Position numbers and translations under genes: made by a program
DNA from: Rhodospirillales bacterium
GTDB taxonomy: Bacteria; Pseudomonadota; Alphaproteobacteria; Rhodospirillales; JABHCV01
Reading direction: 5' to 3'
NCBI GenBank assembly: GCA_016776705.1
Contig: JADHSW010000175.1
Location: 1-5,989 of the forward strand
DNA length: 5,989 nucleotides
The notes under the pieces: model-generated
The model's input: only the letters and a program-made list of their open reading frames with translations
Told to the model about the DNA's origin: nothing
Databases searched by the model: none
Shown: positions 1-4,900 of the stretch, one piece after another
Layout: the number at the start of each line of letters is the position of its first letter
Numbering within the stretch: position 1 is the first letter of the stretch

Positions 1-166
1 CATGAAAGCGATCCCGACAGATGAAAAACCCTGTCTGGCCTGCCATGGTGGCAATATCAGCGAGGAGGTAGCCGCCAAGCTGGATGATCTATATCCACAG
101 GACAAGGCCCGTGGCTACAACGCTGGCGACATTCGTGGAGCCTTCACCATCCGCCAACCCATGTAG
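1..166 (+). CDS. C-terminal end of a DUF3365 (Tll0287-like) c-type heme protein, partial
   Basis: The visible frame begins with the full codon at position 2 and ends at TAG 164-166, giving 54 residues; the 5' part is outside the window. It contains a CLACH motif (residues 11-15 of the visible part, positions 32-46), a classical CxxCH covalent heme c attachment site. After it come LYPQDKARGYNAGDIRGAF and a short tail ending in QPM. The pattern of CxxCHG, then a YPxDxAxGYxxGDxRGA stretch close to the C-terminus, is typical of the DUF3365/Tll0287-like heme domain. This domain is found in periplasmic or membrane-anchored sensory and redox proteins, sometimes fused to kinase or cyclase domains. 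Since the domain ends the protein here, no output domain follows it. The ATG at position 2 is probably internal, because the domain should begin well upstream. The exact substrate or signal is unknown. The gene converges on slyX with only 3 bases between the stop codons. Confidence 0.8.
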   Translation, partial: MKAIPTDEKPCLACHGGNISEEVAAKLDDLYPQDKARGYNAGDIRGAFTIRQPM

Positions 167-169
167 AAA

Positions 170-385
170 CTAATAATGAGGCGGCGGCGGTTCGCCCGCT
201 TCGGGTGATTCCGTCGTCGACTTCAAACTATCGATTTTTTCTTCAAGTTCCTGAAGTCGCCTGCTCATTCGTTCAATGGCTTGCCATTGTTTGTTCAGCA
301 CATCGCTCAGGTCGTGCACTAACATTTCCTGGTGGGCAAGTGCCTCTTCCAGTTGGTTAATGCGCCCGCTCTGATCGTCATCCAT
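170..385 (-). CDS. slyX: SlyX family protein
   Basis: This is a 71-residue protein, the usual size for SlyX. Residues about 7-55 form a heptad-rich coiled coil (RINQLEEALAHQEMLVHDLS, then an LQELEEKIDSLK stretch), and the C-terminus is the proline-rich signature PPPPHY (residues 66-71) seen across the SlyX family. The biochemical function of SlyX is not established; the name comes from its position near slyD in enterobacteria. It starts at ATG 385-383, directly after the TAA stop of the upstream deacylase (TAAATG), with an AAGGA Shine-Dalgarno motif inside the end of that gene. The two are therefore very probably co-transcribed and translationally coupled. The family call is firm; the role is unknown. 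Confidence 0.92.
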   Translation of the reverse strand: MDDDQSGRINQLEEALAHQEMLVHDLSDVLNKQWQAIERMSRRLQELEEKIDSLKSTTESPEAGEPPPPHY

Positions 386-1414
386 TTACTTATCCTTGTA
401 GTCTTCGCCAACCACCACCAGACAATCCCCCTTGCCAACCAGACCCGGCACCCCTTTACACAGGATCACACCGGAACGTCCAGCATGGTGCATCAGAGGA
501 TCACGTTCAGGGGTTTCAATAAAGTGAATTTGGCCCAGTGGATCACCCTTTTCAACTTCATCTCCCAGGCCCCTGAAGGGTTCAAACAGGCCATTGTCGC
601 GGGCGCTGGTGAAACACTGTTCATGGGGAGAATGCACCAAACGCATTGGCGCCATCCCCCGATCCTCACGGCTGAGCGGCTTTTCGTCCAGGATCCCAAA
701 ATGAGCGAGAATGTTCCTGACGCCAATTTCGGCAATTGCAACGGTTTCGGGAGTGGCGGTACCGCCGCCGCCAAGTTCAGTAGACAGAAAAACCTTGCCC
801 ATTTCCTCCACCGTCGTATCCAGCATACCGGCCGCATCCAACTCGCGAAGAACCAATCCGAACGGTGCCCCGAAGGCTTCCTGTGCCGCCAGGGTTTTGC
901 TCATCTGATTGTCATCATCCAGTTCATGGATAACGGCGCAGGGCAAAAAATCCAGGGTTTTTCCACCCGCGTGTATATCAACCACCACATCGGCCAACGG
1001 CAATATCCGTGTACTGACAAAATGGGCGATCATTGACGTCACGCTGCCATCACCTTTGCCCGGGAAGGCACGGTTCATGTTCATTCCGTCAATGGGCGAC
1101 AAACGCCTGGTGGCACGAAAAGCAGGCAAATTCAACGCCGGCATAATGATGACCGTCCCGTGAACCTGTTCCGGTTCAAGGGACCTGATCAGCTTCGAGA
1201 GCGCAATCGGCCCTTCATATTCGTCACCGTGATTTGCACCCGTAAAAAAAGCTGTCGGTCCTTCCCCGCGAGAAATAACAGCAACGGGAATTTCGATGGC
1301 TCCCCAGGCCGATGTATTGGTGGAATGAGGAACAACAAGATGGCCGACCTGCTTGCCAACTGCCCGAAAATCCAGGGAGGTTGAAATTTTTGATTTTTCT
1401 GCAGAATTGCCCAT
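386..1414 (-). CDS. Succinylglutamate desuccinylase/aspartoacylase family deacylase, DoeB-like
   Basis: This 342-residue protein belongs to the M14-like zinc deacylase family (AstE/AspA/DoeB). Visible metal ligands are H62 and E65 in GANHGDEYEGP and H148 in DIHAGGKTLDF. Other family landmarks are the NLPAFRATRRLSPIDG stretch (95-110) with substrate-binding arginines, NMNRAFPG (112-119), and E213 in STELGGGGTAT, the likely catalytic glutamate. Residues about 262-335 form the C-terminal beta domain typical of the family. Length and motif wording most resemble N-alpha-acetyl-L-2,4-diaminobutyrate deacetylase (DoeB), which acts after DoeA in ectoine and hydroxyectoine degradation and yields diaminobutyrate plus acetate in the cytoplasm. 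No other ectoine gene (doeA, doeC, doeD, eutABC) is seen here, so the substrate is not proven and another N-acyl amino acid is possible. The start at 1414 is supported by GGAAGG five bases upstream. slyX follows with no gap. Confidence 0.83.
   Translation of the reverse strand: MGNSAEKSKISTSLDFRAVGKQVGHLVVPHSTNTSAWGAIEIPVAVISRGEGPTAFFTGANHGDEYEGPIALSKLIRSLEPEQVHGTVIIMPALNLPAFRATRRLSPIDGMNMNRAFPGKGDGSVTSMIAHFVSTRILPLADVVVDIHAGGKTLDFLPCAVIHELDDDNQMSKTLAAQEAFGAPFGLVLRELDAAGMLDTTVEEMGKVFLSTELGGGGTATPETVAIAEIGVRNILAHFGILDEKPLSREDRGMAPMRLVHSPHEQCFTSARDNGLFEPFRGLGDEVEKGDPLGQIHFIETPERDPLMHHAGRSGVILCKGVPGLVGKGDCLVVVGEDYKDK
393..397 (-). promoter_or_regulatory. Ribosome binding site of slyX
   Basis: On the minus strand AAGGA lies 7 bases before the slyX ATG (385-383), inside the last codons of the upstream deacylase gene. 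It fixes the slyX start and supports coupled translation of the pair. Confidence 0.6.
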
Positions 1415-1419
1415 GGAAT

Positions 1420-1425
1420 CCTTCC
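1420..1425 (-). promoter_or_regulatory. Ribosome binding site of the DoeB-like gene
   Basis: On the minus strand GGAAGG lies 5 bases before ATG 1414-1412. It is the strongest Shine-Dalgarno match near this gene and supports the chosen start. Confidence 0.65.
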
Positions 1426-1610
1426 AATTACGTCAATCTGAAAGTTGTTCCTAACGGCTTAGGCCCCTTGCAGGGCAAGGTCAAGGTGAAGTGTTCTACT
1501 GGTTTTATTCGGAAAATGATTCTTTCTTCCCGGGGTTTAAGGCCGAATTTAATCTTATGGTTTAATAAACAGCGCCCCGGCATGCGGACAGGACCTTACT
1601 GGACTGGCAG

Positions 1611-1628
1611 TTTCCATCAACATGGAAA
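1611..1628. repeat. Perfect inverted repeat, 7-bp arms with 4-base spacer
   Basis: TTTCCAT, then CAAC, then ATGGAAA. It lies mid-way in the divergent intergenic region, about 200 bases from each gene. The layout would suit an operator for a dimeric regulator. It is not followed by a T-run, so it is not a standard terminator. Its function is unknown. Confidence 0.4.
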
Positions 1629-1759
1629 TTCAGGCGACAGACATCATCTCGAACATTGCTGCGTGTATTCAGAATTTTTTCCGAATCAATGACGGATGCA
1701 AAGTTTTCCATTAACTAGTTATTTTGTAATGTATAAATTATAATATAAGGAATAAAAAA

Positions 1760-1792
1760 TTAAAACTTATACGGGAGTTTTAAATATTTAAA
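1760..1792. repeat. Overlapping AT-rich inverted repeats upstream of the LuxR-type gene
   Basis: Two perfect symmetric elements overlap by five bases: TTAAAACT-N8-AGTTTTAA (1760-1783) and the 14-bp palindrome TTTAAATATTTAAA (1779-1792). The second shares base 1792 with the lux-box-like repeat that follows. The sequence is so AT-rich that chance symmetry is likelier than usual, so only the pattern is claimed, not a function. Confidence 0.35.
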
Positions 1793-1813
1793 CACTGTCA
1801 CTTATGACAGTGT
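1792..1813. promoter_or_regulatory. Lux-box-like palindrome, candidate operator
   Basis: This is a perfect inverted repeat with 9-bp arms: ACACTGTCA (1792-1800), spacer CTTA (1801-1804), TGACAGTGT (1805-1813). It contains CTG-N10-CAG (1795-1810), equivalent to the CT-N12-AG core of las/rhl and lux boxes bound by LuxR-family dimers. The gene it covers encodes a LuxR-type DNA-binding domain, so autoregulation is the natural reading. If bound at -42.5 as in class II activation, transcription would begin near 1845, and TATTGT at 1834-1839 sits where a -10 element would be. Without a binding or transcription experiment this remains an inference. Confidence 0.5.
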
Positions 1814-2193
1814 CTACAATTGCCATTCATGGATATTGTGAAAGAGAGAATATTTTGGCACGGGTAATAAGGGGCAACGAACACGGGGAATGTCCGGATT
1901 TGCATATTATCAACCATGCCGTTCCAGGCAGTTCAAATTTCGCAATCTCTCCTACAGAAGGTGGCCGTTGGATGGATAATGAATTTAGAAATGCAGTCTT
2001 GACCAAAAGGCAATTGGAGTGCCTGACGTGGAGTGCCGCCGGAAAGAGCTCATTTGAAATTGGTCAAATTCTTGATATTACCGAACGCGGCGTAAACTGG
2101 CACATCAACAACGCCATGAAGGCGCTGGGAACCGTCACCCGCATTCAGGCCGTCGCCCGCGGGGTCCACCTGGGACTTATTCGGGTTGAATGA
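1804..2193 (+). CDS. Small LuxR-family transcriptional regulator, HTH (GerE) domain only
   Basis: The longest frame gives 129 residues. Residues 66-126 are a LuxR/GerE helix-turn-helix, starting LTKRQLECLTWSAAGKSS and continuing through EIGQILDITERGVNWHINN to AVARGVHLGLI. The wording is closest to quorum-sensing LuxR proteins of alphaproteobacteria. The conserved leucine and glycine of the domain are present (L74, G80), while the usual glutamate after LTxR is glutamine (Q70). Full LuxR proteins have about 240 residues with an N-terminal acyl-homoserine-lactone domain; this one has no such domain and no receiver domain. Residues 1-56 match nothing recognised and use codons such as AGA, ATA and AGG. 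The ATG at 1804 has no Shine-Dalgarno and lies inside a palindrome, whereas in-frame ATG 1972 has AGAAGGTGG just upstream and would give 73 residues. The gene is convergent with nirJ. It may be a stand-alone HTH regulator or the remnant of a larger one; its targets are unknown. Confidence 0.75.
   Translation: MTVSTIAIHGYCERENILARVIRGNEHGECPDLHIINHAVPGSSNFAISPTEGGRWMDNEFRNAVLTKRQLECLTWSAAGKSSFEIGQILDITERGVNWHINNAMKALGTVTRIQAVARGVHLGLIRVE
1956..1964 (+). promoter_or_regulatory. Candidate ribosome binding site for an internal start at 1972
   Basis: AGAAGGTGG ends 7 bases before ATG 1972-1974, which is codon 57 of the longest frame. No comparable motif precedes the ATG at 1804. This argues for a 73-residue product starting MDNEFRNAVLTKRQ, with the HTH domain beginning about 10 residues in. 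Confidence 0.5.
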
Positions 2194-2218
2194 ATGAGCC
2201 AGCCGTCGAAGCGCCGTT

Positions 2219-2240
2219 AAAGGCCCTAACTGGCCTTTTT
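2219..2240 (+). terminator. Rho-independent terminator of the LuxR-type gene, shared with the nirJ end
   Basis: The stem AAAGGCC (2219-2225) and GGCCTTT (2232-2238) encloses the 6-base loop CTAACT. The T-run is 2236-2240, so only its last two bases lie beyond the stem. It lies 25 bases after the stop of the LuxR-type gene. The nirJ stop codon (TAG on the minus strand, 2228-2226) falls in the loop. On the minus strand the stem is followed by only a short, interrupted run of T (TTTAAC), so termination of the nir transcript here would be weaker. Confidence 0.6.
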
Positions 2241-3449
2241 GGCCTCGCCATTTCTACCGCGAGAGGCGGAGAATGGCGTTACCGCAACACGCTCAGCACT
2301 TTCATCACCACTCAAGCCGATTTCATCATCGTCCAGATAACAGGCCGGATCTTCTGCCCATGGATCACCGGTGATCTGGTCGGCGCGAACGCGTGTATTA
2401 CCACCGCAAATATCGAAGTGACAACAGGCGGCACAACGCCCTTTTAAAGACCTTGGCCGACTTTTCAAACCCGCCATCAGGGGATCGGATGTATCAGCCC
2501 AAATTTCAGAAAAGGGCCTTTCCTTAACGTTGCCCAGATTGTAATGCCACCACATTGTATCGGGATGAACTTCGCCGACGTTATCGATATTGGCGACGTT
2601 AACGCCTGAAGCATTGCCGCCCCATTGAACCAGCTTCTGGCGCATGTGATCCGCATGTTCCGGGAAGTTCTTTTCGATCCACAGCAACAGATAGACCCCG
2701 TCGGCGTCATTATTGCCGGTGACGAATTCTTTTGGCTCACCCTTGCGGATATCCTCAAGACAGCGCGCAAACAATGTGTCCATGGCTTGCCTGGTCATCT
2801 TGAAGAAGGCGTCGTCCTTGCGATTGTGGTTGCCCCGACCGGCGTAATTCAGGTGCGAGAAATAGAACCTGTCGACCTTTTCGCGGTCCAGCAGATCAAG
2901 CATGTCGCCAAGCTCGGCCGCATTGTCCTGGGTCATGGTAAAGCGCAGGCCCACCTTCATTCCCCTGTCGCGACACAGGCGCACGCCGTGCATGGATTTT
3001 TCGAACGCCCCATCCAGGCGTCGGAACCTGTCATGGGTGTCTCTCATGCCATCGATGCTGACACCCACATAGTCGTAGCCGATATCGTCAATCTCATCGA
3101 TCTGGCTTTCGTCGATCAGGGTGCCGTTTGTCGACAACCCTGCATAAAACCCCAACGACTTGGCGCGCCTGGAAATCTCGTAAAAATCAGGACGCAAAAG
3201 CGGCTCGCCCCCGGACAGAATAAGGGCAGGCACCTTGAAGCCTTTCAGGTCGTCCATTACATCGAAAACCTGTTGCCTGGAAAGTTCGCCAGGGAAATCC
3301 TTGTCGGCGGAAATGGCGTAGCAATGCTTGCACGTCAGATTGCAACGCCGGATCAGATTCCAGATAACCACCGGGCCCGGCGGGTCGCGGCGCGGACCGG
3401 CCGGGGTCGGATTATCAAGTTCTTTCAGGAAATTCGTTAAACGGAACAT
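2226..3449 (-). CDS. nirJ: Heme d1 biosynthesis radical SAM protein NirJ
   Basis: This 407-residue protein is full length for NirJ. The radical SAM cluster motif is CNLTCKHCY, with C36, C40 and C43 binding the [4Fe-4S] cluster that cleaves S-adenosylmethionine. GGEPLLRPD (80-88) is the SAM-binding GGE motif, and STNGTLID and VGVSIDG complete the partial TIM-barrel core. The C-terminal part has a SPASM-like cysteine cluster (C339, C342, C343, C348, C370) in GRCAACCHFDICGG and DPACYL, expected to bind an auxiliary Fe-S cluster. NirJ acts in the cytoplasm on 12,18-didecarboxysiroheme, removing two propionate groups so that the 3- and 8-oxo groups of heme d1 can form. It is the last gene of the visible nir operon and begins 3 bases after the nirH stop, with GGTGG 8 bases upstream of its ATG. 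Residues after about 375 form a charged tail not expected to be conserved. Related peptide-modifying and AhbC/AhbD-type radical SAM proteins share the fold, but the neighbourhood settles the call. Confidence 0.97.
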   Translation of the reverse strand: MFRLTNFLKELDNPTPAGPRRDPPGPVVIWNLIRRCNLTCKHCYAISADKDFPGELSRQQVFDVMDDLKGFKVPALILSGGEPLLRPDFYEISRRAKSLGFYAGLSTNGTLIDESQIDEIDDIGYDYVGVSIDGMRDTHDRFRRLDGAFEKSMHGVRLCRDRGMKVGLRFTMTQDNAAELGDMLDLLDREKVDRFYFSHLNYAGRGNHNRKDDAFFKMTRQAMDTLFARCLEDIRKGEPKEFVTGNNDADGVYLLLWIEKNFPEHADHMRQKLVQWGGNASGVNVANIDNVGEVHPDTMWWHYNLGNVKERPFSEIWADTSDPLMAGLKSRPRSLKGRCAACCHFDICGGNTRVRADQITGDPWAEDPACYLDDDEIGLSGDESAERVAVTPFSASRGRNGEAKKAS

Positions 3450-3452
3450 TAT

Positions 3453-3926
3453 CTATGCCACCAGCCTGAGACCGGATTTCTTCAATATCCGGGTCGAAAA
3501 TAAAATACGGTGATCGCGCGCAGTATTACCAAGAATGGCGGCGATCCGCGCCGTCTGCTCTTCGACGCTTTGACGGTCCTTGCCATGGACCATACAAAAA
3601 AGATTGTACGGCCAATGGGGTAAATGCCGCGGGCGATGATAACAGTGCGAAACGTAATCCAGCGCACCAACCTTGCGGCCTAGCTCCTGAATCCTGTCAT
3701 CCGGTACATCCCAGACTGTCATCCCATTGCCCCTGTAACCAAGCGCATAATGGTTGGGCACCACGCCAACACGACGAATGATACCCTGATCGAGCATTCT
3801 TTTCATGCGTTCAATAACATCGGCCGGATCGGCATCAACGGTTTTCGCCACATCGTCATAGGGCCTGAGCGTCAGGGGTAGTCCTTCCTGGGTCGCCATG
3901 ATGATGCGCCTGTCCAAATCGTCCAT
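3453..3926 (-). CDS. nirH: Siroheme decarboxylase subunit NirH
   Basis: This 157-residue protein has the Lrp/AsnC-like fold: an N-terminal winged HTH-like part (about 1-60, with RPYDDVAKTVDADPADVIER) and a C-terminal alpha/beta ligand domain. Residues 95-115 carry the NirL/NirH signature, CYHRPRHLPHWPYN followed by LFCMVHG. The family decarboxylates the acetate side chains at C12 and C18 of siroheme, the first dedicated step from siroheme to heme d1. The DNA-binding-like domain is not thought to act as a regulator. It is called NirH rather than NirL because it is the fourth of four such genes and directly precedes nirJ, as in the nirDLGHJ order of pseudomonads. It starts 3 bases after the nirG stop with GAGG 8 bases upstream. 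Compared with NirL here it has extra histidines in the signature (H97, H101, H104) and a shorter C-terminus. Confidence 0.92.
   Translation of the reverse strand: MDDLDRRIIMATQEGLPLTLRPYDDVAKTVDADPADVIERMKRMLDQGIIRRVGVVPNHYALGYRGNGMTVWDVPDDRIQELGRKVGALDYVSHCYHRPRHLPHWPYNLFCMVHGKDRQSVEEQTARIAAILGNTARDHRILFSTRILKKSGLRLVA
3458..3462 (-). promoter_or_regulatory. Ribosome binding site of nirJ
   Basis: GGTGG on the minus strand, 8 bases before the nirJ ATG (3449-3447) and within the last codons of nirH. It supports the chosen start, which also matches the usual NirJ N-terminus (MFRLTNFLKEL). Confidence 0.5.
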
Positions 3927-3929
3927 GGG

Positions 3930-4397
3930 TTAGGCCTCAAACCTCAAGCCGACGAAGAATTCTTCCTGCTTGGGCATGTTATGAACTTTCAGGCCCGTTG
4001 CATTTTCAATTGCGGCGATGGTTTCAGCCACGCCTTCCGGGGTTTCAGTCGCCAGGACAAACCACATATTGAATATATGATCGCGGGCGTAATTGTGGGC
4101 GACCTCGGGGAAGGCGTTGACGATTTCGGCAATACGGTCAAAATCGTCTTCGGGGACTTCCAGGGCGGCAAGGGTCAGCCCACCGCCCATTTTTTCGGCG
4201 TGATACATGGGGCCAAAACGGCTGAGCACCCCGTCCTCCAGCAAACGGGTGACGCGCTCAAGCGCTTCGCGGGCGGTGATGCCAAGTTGCGCCCCGACAT
4301 CCTCAAAGGGCTCTTCCGTCAGGGGGAATCCACCCTGATACTCATTGATGATCGCCCGGTCTGTATCATCCAGTTGCAGGGCTTCGGTGGCGCTCAT
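3930..4397 (-). CDS. nirG: Siroheme decarboxylase subunit NirG
   Basis: This 155-residue Lrp/AsnC-type protein belongs to the NirD/NirG branch. The N-terminal winged-helix part runs about 10-62 (with PFEDVGAQLGITAREALERV). The C-terminal domain has the branch signature HNYARDHIFNMWFVLATE (101-118), with H101, R105 and H107 as likely siroheme-contacting or catalytic residues. Together with NirH it is expected to form a heteromeric decarboxylase, by analogy with fused or paired NirDL and with AhbA/AhbB of the alternative heme pathway. The start ATG overlaps the nirL stop in an ATGA overlap (4394-4397) and has no strong Shine-Dalgarno, so it probably depends on ribosomes finishing nirL. The D-versus-G assignment rests on gene order. 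Confidence 0.92.
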   Translation of the reverse strand: MSATEALQLDDTDRAIINEYQGGFPLTEEPFEDVGAQLGITAREALERVTRLLEDGVLSRFGPMYHAEKMGGGLTLAALEVPEDDFDRIAEIVNAFPEVAHNYARDHIFNMWFVLATETPEGVAETIAAIENATGLKVHNMPKQEEFFVGLRFEA

Positions 4398-4900
4398 GCT
4401 ACGGATTCCAGTTCAGGGGGCATCTTTCCATAGCGTGCGCCGCGTTGTTTGAAACGCCGGGTGCTGAATAGCACATCACGGCTCGCCGCAGCAGCGCCGC
4501 ATTTTTCGGCCAACTGCTCAATCTGTTCAAGAACGGCATCCCGTTCCTGCCCATGGACCATGCAGAAAAGGTTATAGGGCCAGTCAGGAAGCCGCCTTGG
4601 ACGGCGATAGCAAAGGGTGACAAAGTCGAAATTTCCGAAACAGCGCCCGACCTCGGCGACCTTGTCGTCATCGATATCCCAGACTGTCATGGCGTTGGCC
4701 TTGTAGCCCAACTCGTGATGCCGGACGATCAGGCCAAATCGCTTGATGCGCCCATCAACCTGCATCCGTGACAGTGCTTCGATAACCTCGGCCTCGCTCA
4801 TGCCAACCTGCTCGCCAATAAGCGCATAGGGGCGCGAAACCAGCGGCAGGCCATCAGACAGGGCGCCAATAAGGCTTTTTTCGTGTTCGCTCAGGTCCAT
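4394..4900 (-). CDS. nirL: Siroheme decarboxylase subunit NirL
   Basis: This 168-residue Lrp/AsnC-like protein is of the NirL/NirH branch. The N-terminal winged-helix part is about 1-58 (RPYALIGEQVGMSEAEVIEA). The middle carries KANAMTVWDI (67-76), shared almost unchanged with NirH here (RGNGMTVWDV). The signature CYRRPRRLPDWPYN with LFCMVHG spans 97-117. The C-terminus (about 150-168, GARYGKMPPELESVA) is longer than in NirH. It should pair with NirD to remove acetate carboxyl groups of siroheme. Its ATG lies inside the end of nirD, with a 10-base overlap (4891-4900), and is preceded by no clear Shine-Dalgarno, which implies translational coupling. Confidence is high for the family; the L-versus-H label is from gene order. 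Confidence 0.92.
   Translation of the reverse strand: MDLSEHEKSLIGALSDGLPLVSRPYALIGEQVGMSEAEVIEALSRMQVDGRIKRFGLIVRHHELGYKANAMTVWDIDDDKVAEVGRCFGNFDFVTLCYRRPRRLPDWPYNLFCMVHGQERDAVLEQIEQLAEKCGAAAASRDVLFSTRRFKQRGARYGKMPPELESVA

Larger units (their letters stand above)
1415..1803. other. Divergent intergenic region with hairpins and an AT-rich half
   Basis: This 389-base region separates the DoeB-like gene (minus) from the small LuxR-type gene (plus) and should hold both promoters. No convincing protein is encoded: an open frame running from inside the deacylase gene to about 1692 has no recognisable domain and its first part is antisense to that gene. The deacylase-proximal half has a hairpin CCTTGC-AGG-GCAAGG (1466-1480) and an inverted repeat TTTCCAT-CAAC-ATGGAAA (1611-1628). 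A TTGACC hexamer on the minus strand (1484-1479) could be a -35 element for the deacylase, but the expected -10 position reads only TAAGCC. From about 1700 to 1792 the DNA is strikingly AT-rich. It contains a perfect TATAAT (1739-1744) without a good -35 partner, the inverted repeat TTAAAACT-N8-AGTTTTAA (1760-1783) and the palindrome TTTAAATATTTAAA (1779-1792). No FNR-type box was seen. Confidence 0.55.

Noticed and set aside
332..1036. A 234-codon plus-strand open frame opposite the DoeB-like gene
   Set aside because: It is antisense to a clearly conserved zinc deacylase, has no recognisable domain, and is explained by codon bias of the real gene.
1466..1480. Hairpin CCTTGC-AGG-GCAAGG as a terminator or riboswitch part
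   Set aside because: Short stem with a 3-base loop, no T-run on either strand and no further conserved structure seen; it may be a chance feature in the deacylase promoter or leader.
1657..1671. A second lux box in the intergenic region (CTG...CAG near 1657-1671)
   Set aside because: The spacing between CTG and CAG is 8, not 10, and the flanks are not symmetric.
1312..1692. A plus-strand open frame spanning the start of the deacylase gene and the intergenic region
   Set aside because: No domain, no convincing ribosome binding site, and its first third is antisense to a real gene.
1739..1744. Perfect TATAAT as the promoter of the LuxR-type gene
   Set aside because: No acceptable -35 hexamer at 16-18 bases upstream, and the surrounding DNA is so AT-rich that such a hexamer is expected by chance.
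2625..3440. A 271-codon plus-strand open frame opposite nirJ
   Set aside because: nirJ carries all radical SAM motifs; the opposite frame has no family features and is a shadow frame.
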